This document shows positions 9,972-18,494 of a stretch of 64,000 nt of DNA, one piece after another. Position 1 is the stretch's first letter. The number at the start of each line of letters is the position of its first letter. The position numbers were made by a program, and so were the translations under genes. Under the pieces are notes generated by a model that was given only the letters and a program-made list of their open reading frames with translations, was not told where the DNA came from and ran no database searches. This DNA comes from Devosia rhizoryzae (GTDB lineage: Bacteria; Pseudomonadota; Alphaproteobacteria; Rhizobiales; Devosiaceae): positions 1,798,001-1,862,000 of the forward strand of contig NZ_CP068046.1 in assembly GCF_016698665.1 (NCBI RefSeq). Direction: 5' to 3'.

Positions 9972-11941
9972 TCTGCCGCCTTCGGCATGGCTTTGCGGGA
10001 GGGCTGCGGAGCACCAACGCGCAGGCGGCGGTCGGTGAGCGACAAGACCCCTGCCCCAGCCATCACCAGCGCCCCAAGCCAGATCAGGAGAATATAGGGC
10101 TTATGCCAAACTCGAATGACATGGGTATCGTCCAGCGGTTCTCCGAGCTGCAGGTAAAGCTGCGAGAGGCCATAGCTCTGAATAGCCGCTTCGGTGGTGG
10201 GCATGCCGCTTGCCACATAGGTGCGCCGCTCTGCGTCGAGCTCCGCCGTTCCGCCGCCGGGCGCCGTTACGGTGAAACGGCCGGTGTCAGCGATGTAGTT
10301 AGCGCCGGTCGATTGCTCGAAGCTGTCAAAGGCGATGACATAACCCGAAAGTTCCGTCGTCTCGCCCGGATTGAGCGTAGTGACGATTTCGGTTTCCCAA
10401 GCGCTGACGCTGACGATGCCCAGCACCGTCAAGCCAAGCCCGAGATGGCCGAGTGCCGTCGACCAGATGCTGCGCGGTAGGCCGATCAGTCGCCGCACGC
10501 TTTCGGCCGCCGGAATGCGCCCGATACGCGCTCGCTCGATCACCTCGGCCAGCGCGCCGAACGTCACCCAGAAACCAAGCAGCAGCCCAAGAGGCGCAAG
10601 GGAAATTGAGACGCCGCCTAGAGCGGAGATCAAGATGGTGAGGAAGATCGCCAAGGCCGCCATGCCGATCAGCCGCTGCCCGGCCGCCACGAGATCTGCG
10701 CGCTTCCAAGGCAGGAGCGGCCCGAAAGGAAGTACCAGCAGGAGCGGCGCCATCAGCGCGCCGAAGGTCAGGTTGAAGAACGGCGCACCCACCGAAATTG
10801 TCGTGCCCGTCAACGCATCGAGCACCAGCGGATAGAGCGTGCCAACCAGCACCGCGCCGACCGCCGTGGCGAGAAATAGATTGTTTAAGATCAGCGCCCC
10901 TTCGCGGCTGATCGGCGCGAAGAGCCCGCCTTGCCGCAGCGCCGGGGAGCGCAAAGCAAAAAGAAGAAAGGCACCACCAATCAGGATCGCCAGGATGGAG
11001 AGGATTACCAGGCCACGCGTAGGATCGCTGGCGAAGGTATGCACCGAGGTCAGAATGCCCGAGCGAACGAGGAACGTGCCCAAGAGCGACAGCGAGAAGG
11101 TGATGATGGACAGAAAGACAGTCCAGATCTTGAGCGCATTGCGCTTTTCCATCACCAGCGCCGAATGGAGCAGCGCCGTGCCTGCCAGCCAGGGCATGAA
11201 GCTTGCATTCTCGACCGGGTCCCAGAACCACCAGCCACCCCAGCCGAGTTCGTAATAGGCCCAGTAGGAGCCCATGGCGATGCCGAGCGTCAAAAAGATC
11301 CAGCTCAGCATCGTCCAAGGCCGCACCCAGCGGGCCCAGGCCTGATCGATGCGCCCCGACACAAGCGCAGCGATCGCAAAGGAGAAGCAGATCGAAAAGC
11401 CGACATAGCCGGCGTAGAGCAGCGGCGGATGGATCGCGAGACCGATGTCCTGCAACACCGGATTAAGATCGGCGCCTTCCAGCGGCGGTTGCGCCAGGCG
11501 TTCGAAGGGGTTGGACGTAAAAAGCGTAAAGCCAGCAAAGGCAGCCGTCAGCAGGCTCTGCGTTCCAAGCACCAGATTGTTGAGATCGGATGGCAGGCGC
11601 CGGCCAAAGGCGGCCACTAGCGCGCCGAACAGCACGAGGATCAGGATCCAGAGAACCATCGATCCTTCATGGTTTCCCCAAACGCCCGAGATCTTGAATA
11701 TCAGCGGCTTTAGCGAGTGGGAATTGTTGGCAGCGAGCGCGAGGCTGAAGTCGGAAACAACAAAGGCTTGCACCAGCGCCAGGAAGGCGACGGCCACGAG
11801 CACGAATTGGAGCACCGAAGCTTGGCGCAGCACCATCGAGAGCCGGTCGCCCCTTTGCCACAGCAACAGGCCACCGATCGCCGAGACCATCGATATGGCG
11901 AAAGCCAGGATCAGCGAAAAATGGCCGAGCTCGATACTCAC
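9968..11941 (-). CDS. ccmF: Haem lyase component CcmF (CycK)
   Basis: The product is a ~657-residue multi-spanning membrane protein with the tryptophan-rich haem-handling motif GWGGWWFWDPVE and the following FMPWLAGTALLHS region typical of CcmF/CcmC. It passes haem from CcmE to apocytochrome c in the periplasm together with CcmH and CcmI. I choose GTG 11941: it overlaps the ccmE stop as GTGA and has GGAGG upstream. An earlier GTG at 11962 would extend deeper into ccmE. The length fits the family. Confidence 0.96.
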   Translation of the reverse strand: MSIELGHFSLILAFAISMVSAIGGLLLWQRGDRLSMVLRQASVLQFVLVAVAFLALVQAFVVSDFSLALAANNSHSLKPLIFKISGVWGNHEGSMVLWILILVLFGALVAAFGRRLPSDLNNLVLGTQSLLTAAFAGFTLFTSNPFERLAQPPLEGADLNPVLQDIGLAIHPPLLYAGYVGFSICFSFAIAALVSGRIDQAWARWVRPWTMLSWIFLTLGIAMGSYWAYYELGWGGWWFWDPVENASFMPWLAGTALLHSALVMEKRNALKIWTVFLSIITFSLSLLGTFLVRSGILTSVHTFASDPTRGLVILSILAILIGGAFLLFALRSPALRQGGLFAPISREGALILNNLFLATAVGAVLVGTLYPLVLDALTGTTISVGAPFFNLTFGALMAPLLLVLPFGPLLPWKRADLVAAGQRLIGMAALAIFLTILISALGGVSISLAPLGLLLGFWVTFGALAEVIERARIGRIPAAESVRRLIGLPRSIWSTALGHLGLGLTVLGIVSVSAWETEIVTTLNPGETTELSGYVIAFDSFEQSTGANYIADTGRFTVTAPGGGTAELDAERRTYVASGMPTTEAAIQSYGLSQLYLQLGEPLDDTHVIRVWHKPYILLIWLGALVMAGAGVLSLTDRRLRVGAPQPSRKAMPKAAE

Positions 11942-12411
11942 TGGCCGCCCTCCGGGCGCCACTCACCCTGTGCCTTGAGCGCCTCGACCACTTCCTTGGG
12001 CACATAGTTCTCGTCGTGCTTGGCGAGCACGTTGGTGGCGGTGAAGCGTCCGTCAGTGCCCATGCTGCCTTCAGCCACCACGCCCTGCCCCTCGCGGAAA
12101 AGATCAGGCAAAATACCGCTATAGTGGGCGGTGATGTCCATGCCACCATCGGTAACGACAAAGGTGTTGTCCTGCCCGCTACGCACCCAGCTGCCGTCCT
12201 TGACCAGACCGCCAAGGCGGATTGCCTGACCCGGCGCGACATCTCGAGCCGTGACATCGCTGGGCGAGTAGAAGAACACGATCTGGTCGCGCAAGGCCGT
12301 CAGCACCAGAGCCGTCGCGATTGCCAGGACCACAGCTAAACCGGCGATCACCGCTAAGCGCTTCTGCTTGCGAGTCATGCCCTTGCGGCGGGCGGGAGCA
12401 GGTGCGGTCAC
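11938..12411 (-). CDS. ccmE: Haem chaperone CcmE (CycJ)
   Basis: CcmE is a membrane-anchored haem chaperone. The product has ~157 residues, with a basic N terminus, one TM helix (LAVIAGLAVVLAIATALVL), an OB-fold periplasmic domain (GQAIRLGGLVKDGS) and the haem-attachment motif LAKHDENYVPKE containing the conserved His. The start GTG 12411 overlaps the ccmI stop (GTGA) and follows GGAGG. A downstream ATG at 12378 (MTRKQKR) is the alternative. Confidence 0.96.
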   Translation of the reverse strand: MTAPAPARRKGMTRKQKRLAVIAGLAVVLAIATALVLTALRDQIVFFYSPSDVTARDVAPGQAIRLGGLVKDGSWVRSGQDNTFVVTDGGMDITAHYSGILPDLFREGQGVVAEGSMGTDGRFTATNVLAKHDENYVPKEVVEALKAQGEWRPEGGQ

Positions 12412-13484
12412 TGGCCGCCTCCATTCAGAACAAGGCCCGCGCCAAGCGCAAGCGTATCAAGGTCACCCCGATCAAATGCAGCAGGGTAAGCGGCAACGGC
12501 ATCATCGTAGGCGTCTTGCGCTTTGTCGAGGTCGTTGAGCACGATGTAGGCCCGCACCAGCTGCGTCCATTCTTCGATGGTACCGCCGTCAACCGCCAGT
12601 CGCTCGGCCAGCCCCGCGACCATGCCGCTGATCATCTGCTGCTGATCGTCGGCAGTTGTCTCGACGCCGCCGTTTTGCGCCACGGCGAGCCCCTGACGCG
12701 CGGCGGGCAGCCAGCCTTCGTCGCCGGTCGAGAGGTCGATCGCGGCCGACCAGAGCCCTGCCGCCTCGTCATAGCGCTGAAGCCGCATCAGTTCGGCCGC
12801 CAGATAGAGACGAGAGCGCACATGAGCCGGATCGCTCTCGACCGCATCTTGCAGCAGTTGCAGCGCTTCCTCGGAGCCGGCATCACCGGCGGCCAGCATG
12901 AGTGCCTCGGCAAGGTCGGTCTGCAGTTCTGCTGTCGGCTCCGATAGTGCAATGACCCGACGATAGGCCTCGGCAGCATCATCGAAACGGCCAAGCTCGA
13001 CATAGGCCGGCGCGATCACCGTCCACCCTCTGACATCGTCCGGGTCTGCAGCCAGTCGCGCTTCGATCTGAGTGATGGCAGCGTCCAGATCAAGGTTCTG
13101 CGCCGCAACTTCGGCACGCCCGGCAAGCGGCTGGGCCGACATTTCCGGGTGGCCCATCGCGGCGTAAAGGCCAAGACTCAGGGCGGCGATCGCGCCCAGA
13201 CCGATCAGGATCGTACCTTGCCCAAGAGACTTTGCATCTGTGCGGACATCACCCTTGCTGCGCAACACTTCGCGCGCGAGTTCCGCCCGGGCTGCCAGCG
13301 CCTGATCAGGGCCGAGCTTGCCGCTGGCAACATCGGCATCGATGCCGGCAAGTAACAGCTTGAAATGGTTGTTTGTATCGCCTGAATCCGGGCTGGCTGC
13401 GTTGACCTCACGCCCAGCTGCCGCGTAGAACAACGCAGCGCAGGCGACGGCGGTAACGGCTATGGCGATCAACCAGAAAATCAT
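12408..13484 (-). CDS. ccmI: Cytochrome c biogenesis protein CcmI (CycH)
   Basis: The start is ATG 13484 (MIFWLIAIAVTAVACAALFY), giving ~358 residues. In-frame sequence further upstream runs into the divergent flavoprotein gene and lacks coding logic. Two N-terminal TM segments (about 3-22 and 92-110) enclose a cytoplasmic loop. The periplasmic part has TPR-like repeats (WTVIAPAYVELGRFDDAAEAYRR; RSRLYLAAELMRLQRYDEAAG). CcmI binds apocytochrome c C-termini and delivers them to CcmFH. It is the first gene of the ccmIEFH operon, so the promoter should lie in 13485-13622. Confidence 0.94.
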   Translation of the reverse strand: MIFWLIAIAVTAVACAALFYAAAGREVNAASPDSGDTNNHFKLLLAGIDADVASGKLGPDQALAARAELAREVLRSKGDVRTDAKSLGQGTILIGLGAIAALSLGLYAAMGHPEMSAQPLAGRAEVAAQNLDLDAAITQIEARLAADPDDVRGWTVIAPAYVELGRFDDAAEAYRRVIALSEPTAELQTDLAEALMLAAGDAGSEEALQLLQDAVESDPAHVRSRLYLAAELMRLQRYDEAAGLWSAAIDLSTGDEGWLPAARQGLAVAQNGGVETTADDQQQMISGMVAGLAERLAVDGGTIEEWTQLVRAYIVLNDLDKAQDAYDDAVAAYPAAFDRGDLDTLALGAGLVLNGGGQ

Positions 13485-13622
13485 GGGCCCCAAACGCTTG
13501 TCTGCCACGCGCGGCAAGGCATGGTTCTCTATAGGCCGAATGCGGCAGAAAGCCATCAAAACCAAGCGTGAACGGCCGGACGCATTGCCACAGGGGCCGC
13601 TTGTCGCAGGTTTTTGCCGCCC
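13485..13622. promoter_or_regulatory. Divergent promoter region between ccmI and the flavoprotein operon
   Basis: This 138-base gap must carry promoters for ccmIEFH (minus) and the flavoprotein pair (plus). I see no strong -35/-10 pair or clear operator and list it from gene layout only. Confidence 0.4.
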
Positions 13623-14699
13623 ATGAGCGACACGCAGGCCGATTTCGCCGTCTTCGGGTCCACGCCTTTGGCGCGCCTCCTGGCAGGCCTTTTGGCTAGT
13701 GTGCACGGTCGCAAGGTCATCTTTGTCGGCGAAAGCCAGTCCGGGTACCGCCTCCCGCGCAGCATCGAACTTTCCGTCGCCCCGGTAACAAGGCCAGAAA
13801 CCTGGGCGCTCCTTGCCGAGGGCGTCGCCGAGACCATGCGCCTGATCGGCAAAGTTGCAGGCAGAGCCGCATCCAGCCGCGTCGATCCTATCTTTTTCGC
13901 GGAAAGTGCGTGGGGCATCGAGGCCCTGTCCCACATCCGCCACATGGCGATGGGCTTCCGCATCGCTGCAGAGCCCGTCGCGCCATCGCTTCTGGGCGCC
14001 GGCCGCAGCGGCATCATTCTCCGCGACGCCATCCGGCTCAACCGGCCTGTCCTCGAACCTGCCCTGGACCTCTGGCTCGACCGCCACAAGGTGCAGCGGC
14101 TTGCTCCGGACCGCGTGGAGATCGCCCTCGACGGCTCGGTTTCGATCCATGCGGGCGGAAAATCGTCCGCAGCGCAACAGGCGGTCCTCGTTGACCCCGA
14201 AGCCATCATGGCCTGGCTACCCCTGCGGCAGTGGCCGACCTTGTTCCGCCGCCAGCCCGCCGCAACGATCCTCACGACGCCAACGCAACCGATTGCTGCT
14301 CCAGTCATGCTGGAAGTGGGCGACGGCACGGTTCTGCTGCAGCAGGCCGAAGGGGGCATCGCTGGGATCGGGCGGGGTGACCTTGCTGCATTTTCCGCCT
14401 CCATGCGCAGCCTCCTCGGTGCCGAACGGCAGGTCGAGCAAGCCGGGCAAACGGCCTTTCCGGCTCTTGTCACGGCAGACGGCGCCCCCGCCGTGGGACG
14501 CGCCGGCGGAACCGGCGCGGATGTCGTCGCCAATCTGGGTATGACTGGCGTCTTCTTGGCTCCGGCTCTGGCGCGGTGGCTCGCGGGCGACGCACAGCAG
14601 CATCAGGCCAACTGGTTTGCCGCGCGCCTTGTGACCCGCAATGTCCGGTCCGCCAGCGTCTCCGAATTCGCGCCCCCTCTGGAGGATCGCGTCGCATGA
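13623..14699 (+). CDS. DAO-like flavoprotein subunit, SoxB-like (function unknown)
   Basis: The product has ~358 residues. The N terminus has a degenerate Rossmann-type start (AVFGSTPLARLLAGLLAS followed by HGRKVIFVGE). The C terminus resembles the FAD-closing segment of D-amino-acid-oxidase-like enzymes (FPALVTADGAPAVGR, then NLGMTGVFLAPALARWLAG). It is translationally coupled to the next gene by an ATGA overlap, and that partner resembles the alpha subunit of sarcosine-oxidase-type enzymes. I infer a heterodimeric FAD-dependent amine or amino-acid dehydrogenase. The GxGxxG fingerprint is not canonical, so FAD binding is uncertain. ATG 13623 is used. An upstream TTG at 13614 has no better ribosome binding site. 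Confidence 0.6.
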   Translation: MSDTQADFAVFGSTPLARLLAGLLASVHGRKVIFVGESQSGYRLPRSIELSVAPVTRPETWALLAEGVAETMRLIGKVAGRAASSRVDPIFFAESAWGIEALSHIRHMAMGFRIAAEPVAPSLLGAGRSGIILRDAIRLNRPVLEPALDLWLDRHKVQRLAPDRVEIALDGSVSIHAGGKSSAAQQAVLVDPEAIMAWLPLRQWPTLFRRQPAATILTTPTQPIAAPVMLEVGDGTVLLQQAEGGIAGIGRGDLAAFSASMRSLLGAERQVEQAGQTAFPALVTADGAPAVGRAGGTGADVVANLGMTGVFLAPALARWLAGDAQQHQANWFAARLVTRNVRSASVSEFAPPLEDRVA

Positions 14700-16657
14700 G
14701 GCCGCAGCACAATCGTCTGCCCGCCGACACCCGCCGCGGCTTCGCCGGCTCCGCAATCGACCGCTCGCGCCCGCTTCAGTTTCATCTCGATGGCCGGCAA
14801 GTTTCGGGTTTCGCCGGCGACACGGTGCTAAGCGCCGCTATTGCTTCGGGCATAGATACGATTGGCACCCACGCCGATCAGCCCATCGGACTCGCGTCCC
14901 GCTCCACCCCTGTCATCAGTCCTGCGAGCCTCGCCAACGATCCGCAGCGTGCCTTGCCCATGGCGCGAACGCCCGCAACCAATGGCGCCGAATACGTAAC
15001 GCTTGGGGGCAAGACCATCAGTGCTCTGGGCCGCCTGTTCCAGCCCGGACGAACCCTGGGCTTGCCCCTTGATCAGCCCAAGGCCCTCGCCCGCCCGTGG
15101 CGCGCCATGCCGGGCACCGTCGAGCCGGCAGGCGATCTCATCATTATCGGCGCCGGCGTCGCAGGCCTCTCAGCCGCCCTTGCTGCCGCTCGTGCTGGTC
15201 TGCGCGTGACCGTCGTCGAGGCTAACCCCTATCTCGGCGGCCATTCTGGTCTGTTCGGCACCCAGGAGGGCGAGGACAGCCCAGAAGACAGCATGTCCCG
15301 CCTGACCGGGGAAGTGGCAGCCAATGCTGCAATCACCGTGCTGCGCTCCACCCATGCCTTCGCGATACGGGCCGGATCGGTACGCGTTCACCGCGTCGAA
15401 CTGGTTAATGGCTCGCCCCAAGCCAAGGTCGTCGACCTCGAAGCACCGCGCATCATCCTTGCCACCGGATCACTCGAACGCCTGCCGATCTTTGCCGGCA
15501 ATCGCCTCCCCGGCGTCACCGGCACACTCGACGCCTATGAGCTGGCTTTCCGCTTCGGCGTTTGGCCAGGTCACTCCGCTGTGGTCGCGACAACAAGTAA
15601 TCCAGCCTATCGCCTTGCCATGCTGGCCAGCGACATCGGCGTATCCGTTTCCCGCATCGCCGACAGCCGCCCTGCTCCGGCCTCGCGATTCATCGAGTTC
15701 TCGCGCGCCTATGGCATCGTGCAGGCGCCCGGCGCCGTTCCGTCCATTGCCACCATGACCCGCAAAGGGGGCACGCTTTCAGTTGAACTCGAAGGCAGCA
15801 CCGCCCACGCTCTCACGACCGAGCGCCTCCTGTTTTGCGGCGGGTGGCAACCGGACCTCACGCTCTGGCACGTCGCCGGTGGCGGCAGTCGCTGGAATCC
15901 TCTGCGGCACCGGCTCGAAGCCATCGGCATGATGGACGATATCGCCCTTGCGGGCAGCGCCGCAGGGTTTCTCACCCGCCGCGGCTGCATCCAAAGCGGT
16001 GCCGACGCCGTCGATGCCCTCCTCGGCCGCGAGCGTCACCCGATCGAAGATCCGGTGATCGACGCACTCTATGAAACTCCGGACGGCACTTGCCCGGTCG
16101 GACCCATCCGCCGCGACCCCGAAAGTTATCTCGATGGCGGTGCGCAGCTTCTCACCCGCCCGCATCCGCCGCGACGCCGTTGGCCCTTCGGCAAGGCCAA
16201 GGACGTCAGCGGCGTCACCGCGCTTTCTGAAGCCCCCCAGCCGCTCAGCATCGCCGAAGTTGGCGCTGGCGTCGATCTCGAGCTTATCCCGCACGAAGCG
16301 GCTGGCGTTGTCGCGCAGGAGCGCGTGGCGCTGGTGCCGCTCAGCGCCCCGTCCTCCGAGGCTCCGGTGGCGAATGCTTCCCCAGAGCCCGATCACATAC
16401 CCGCATATTTGCACGGACGGTTTGGACCTGAAGCGCAGGTCGTGCGGCTGATCCCGTTCGAGCAGCGGCGCTTCAGTCCCGGCGCGCTGATCTATCGCAC
16501 CGCCGACGCCGACCAACCGCTGCTGGCCATTGGCGTAGTGCTGCGGCAGGCCGACACTGCCGCCACGGCGCTGGTCGAGGCGGCAGCCGCGCGAGCCAAC
16601 CTGCCGCTCAGCGTTCGCGACCATGGCCGCGCCATACCGGTCAAGATCGTAAGCTAG
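14696..16657 (+). CDS. SoxA-like FAD/NAD(P)-binding oxidoreductase subunit lacking the aminomethyltransferase domain
   Basis: The product has ~653 residues. The N terminus (about 27-60, FHLDGRQVSGFAGDTVLSAA) matches the Fer2-like N-terminal domain of sarcosine oxidase alpha, and no cysteine is present there to hold an Fe-S cluster. A dinucleotide-binding fold follows with GAGVAGLSAALAAARAG near residue 152, then IILATGSLERLPIF and LLFCGGWQPDLTLW, as in pyridine nucleotide-disulphide reductases. After about residue 460 the usual GcvT-like folate domain is missing. A Pro/Ala-rich linker and a unique ~110-residue tail (AYLHGRFGPEAQ...) replace it. The gene starts ATG within the previous stop (ATGA). 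Substrate is unknown; amine or imino acid oxidation is inferred. Confidence 0.7.
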   Translation: MRPQHNRLPADTRRGFAGSAIDRSRPLQFHLDGRQVSGFAGDTVLSAAIASGIDTIGTHADQPIGLASRSTPVISPASLANDPQRALPMARTPATNGAEYVTLGGKTISALGRLFQPGRTLGLPLDQPKALARPWRAMPGTVEPAGDLIIIGAGVAGLSAALAAARAGLRVTVVEANPYLGGHSGLFGTQEGEDSPEDSMSRLTGEVAANAAITVLRSTHAFAIRAGSVRVHRVELVNGSPQAKVVDLEAPRIILATGSLERLPIFAGNRLPGVTGTLDAYELAFRFGVWPGHSAVVATTSNPAYRLAMLASDIGVSVSRIADSRPAPASRFIEFSRAYGIVQAPGAVPSIATMTRKGGTLSVELEGSTAHALTTERLLFCGGWQPDLTLWHVAGGGSRWNPLRHRLEAIGMMDDIALAGSAAGFLTRRGCIQSGADAVDALLGRERHPIEDPVIDALYETPDGTCPVGPIRRDPESYLDGGAQLLTRPHPPRRRWPFGKAKDVSGVTALSEAPQPLSIAEVGAGVDLELIPHEAAGVVAQERVALVPLSAPSSEAPVANASPEPDHIPAYLHGRFGPEAQVVRLIPFEQRRFSPGALIYRTADADQPLLAIGVVLRQADTAATALVEAAAARANLPLSVRDHGRAIPVKIVS

Positions 16658-17871
16658 ACCCGCCGCTCCGCCGCCGTCCGAGCGCGCTTCAGCGTTTCGG
16701 CATATTCGGGGTTGAAGCGGATCTCGGCCATCTTGATCGCCGCATCGAGCCTTGCGCCACTGGTCACATCGCTCGGGTTCTGCCGGATCAGGTCCAGATT
16801 GCGCTGAATGTGGATCTCCAGCGCCTGCCCGGACTGGCTCCAGGTCTGGTCAAACACGGCATTGAGCGCCAGCGAGTCGCGGCTGTCCCGCACCGCCGAG
16901 AGCAGATACATGCCGTTGATCGCCGCCAGCAGCCGATCTTCATCAATCCTGTCGATGCCTTCGCGGGGGCGGCGCATGGCTTGGTTGAGGTCGGTCACGA
17001 CTTCCTTGAGCCGCGGCTCGATCCGGTCCGAGACCAGCTTGGTGATCGTCGACAGCACCTGCGTGGCCCGGCTGCCGCGCGAAAACTCGATATAGCTCGT
17101 CAGCGCCCGCACCAGCCGGTGGAAGCGTTCGAGGCTGCGGCAGACTAGGTCCGTGTCGGCAAAGGTGCCACTAAGCTGCAGGTGCTGCAGTTGGTTCTGC
17201 GCATGCGCAAGATAGGCGTCCACCAGCGGCGCAAAACCGTTGCGCGCGATGGCCGCTTCGCTGGCATTGCCGGACAGCTTGATCACCGCCGCGATCAACC
17301 GCGTCGGATTAGCCACCTGCCCCAGCGCCGCATGAAACAGGAGCGCTGCGATCTGCGCGTCCAGCAGCGGCATGGATTGAAGCGCCACGCCCAGCGCTCC
17401 GTCCTCGGTGATCGTGTTGATTGCCTTGCCAAAGCCCTGAGCCTTGGTCAGCAGCGCCCGAGAGCGAAGCGCCGCCAGCACCACGCCCACTTCTTCGCGC
17501 GCATGTTCGCGTGCGAACTGGGCGCGAAAACGGCGCATTGTTTCGGTGTCGCCGTCGATCTTTTCCAGCGCCGCCTTCATGCGCGCCAGCAGTTCCGGCA
17601 TCAGCGGCTCGAGATCGGAAGCCTTGAAGGCGCCATTCGACACGCCCTCGGCCGAAATCAAGTCGGAACCGACGTCGCGCAACACCCATGTCCAGGCCGC
17701 TACCGCGCCGGCGCGGTCGACTGACCCGGGAAAACTGAAGGATACTGGACCTTCCACCAGAACAGGATCGATCAGGCCGCAAAATGGCTTGCGTGGGGCG
17801 GCCGAACTACGGGCCGCCGGCCGGGTGACTTGGGCAGCGGCGGCGGCTTTGCTCTGAGCGGGCTGGTTCAT
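16654..17871 (-). CDS. Conserved-looking protein of unknown function
   Basis: I do not recognise this 405-residue protein. After an Ala/Gln-rich low-complexity start it has WTWVLRDVGSDLI near residue 60 and is then almost entirely alpha-helical with no TM segment, signal peptide or metal motif. It looks like a soluble cytoplasmic or adaptor protein. Its stop shares the palindrome CTAG (16654-16657) with the convergent flavoprotein gene. Codon use resembles the neighbours, so it is probably a native core gene. The start ATG 17871 is supported only by frame. No functional inference is made. Confidence 0.75.
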   Translation of the reverse strand: MNQPAQSKAAAAAQVTRPAARSSAAPRKPFCGLIDPVLVEGPVSFSFPGSVDRAGAVAAWTWVLRDVGSDLISAEGVSNGAFKASDLEPLMPELLARMKAALEKIDGDTETMRRFRAQFAREHAREEVGVVLAALRSRALLTKAQGFGKAINTITEDGALGVALQSMPLLDAQIAALLFHAALGQVANPTRLIAAVIKLSGNASEAAIARNGFAPLVDAYLAHAQNQLQHLQLSGTFADTDLVCRSLERFHRLVRALTSYIEFSRGSRATQVLSTITKLVSDRIEPRLKEVVTDLNQAMRRPREGIDRIDEDRLLAAINGMYLLSAVRDSRDSLALNAVFDQTWSQSGQALEIHIQRNLDLIRQNPSDVTSGARLDAAIKMAEIRFNPEYAETLKRARTAAERRV

Positions 17872-17953
17872 AAGGCTTTAAGGTCGGGGACTATTCATCC
17901 TCGACCCTATAGCGCCCTGGTAAACAAACCTTTTTGCGGTCCTCAGATACGGG

Positions 17954-18433
17954 TTATGCCGCGCCCTGGACCACGTTCCAGTTGCCGTTTTGCTCGCGGC
18001 AGGCGGTACCCTTCTTGACGAAATCGGTGCCGCCGATCTTCACGGTATGAGTGAAATCACGGCAGTCGAGATTGTTGACGCGCACATAGGGACCCACGGC
18101 AACCGAGCCGGTCGTGCCCTTGTCACCCGCCCACTGGCGCGGCGCACCCGGGCGGCCGAACTGCAGCGCATAGAACTGGGCGCTGTTCGCCTCGTTGGAG
18201 TCCTTGGCCGTCATCTGATTCAGCGCCGAGGCATCGACGAAACCATTGGCGATGCTGGTGGTCAGCCGCGCCGTTTGCACGGTCTGGGCCGAAGTGGCCA
18301 CCATGGGCTGCGCCACCACAGGCTGCTGCTGCACGACCACCGGCGCCGCGGCCATCTGCGTGGTCCCGGCGCTGGTGCAGCCGGCAAGAGCCAGGGCAAA
18401 CAGGGGAAGGGCGAATAAGGTCGAGCGATTCAT
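17954..18433 (-). CDS. Surface-antigen-like outer-membrane lipoprotein
   Basis: The product is a 159-residue lipoprotein: signal peptide with lipobox LALAGC (Cys19), a Gln/Val/Pro-rich linker, and a C-terminal domain (PYVRVNNLDCRDFTHTV, then CREQNGNWNVV). The domain resembles the 17-kDa surface antigen/RT0821-type C-terminal domain, with two cysteines that could form a disulphide in the periplasm. It lies 61 bases downstream of the FeuQ-like kinase gene on the same strand, so it may be co-transcribed. The function of this family is structural or unknown. Confidence 0.75.
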   Translation of the reverse strand: MNRSTLFALPLFALALAGCTSAGTTQMAAAPVVVQQQPVVAQPMVATSAQTVQTARLTTSIANGFVDASALNQMTAKDSNEANSAQFYALQFGRPGAPRQWAGDKGTTGSVAVGPYVRVNNLDCRDFTHTVKIGGTDFVKKGTACREQNGNWNVVQGAA

Positions 18434-18494
18434 ATCGATTGTGGCCTTTGGCTGCGGTCAATTGCTTCTTGTGGCGTATTACGGCGAAAGTGCG

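Noticed and set aside
12408..14177. 589-residue extension of ccmI
   Set aside because: The first ~230 residues are antisense to the flavoprotein gene and lack the CcmI TM start. ATG 13484 begins the true signal-anchor helix.
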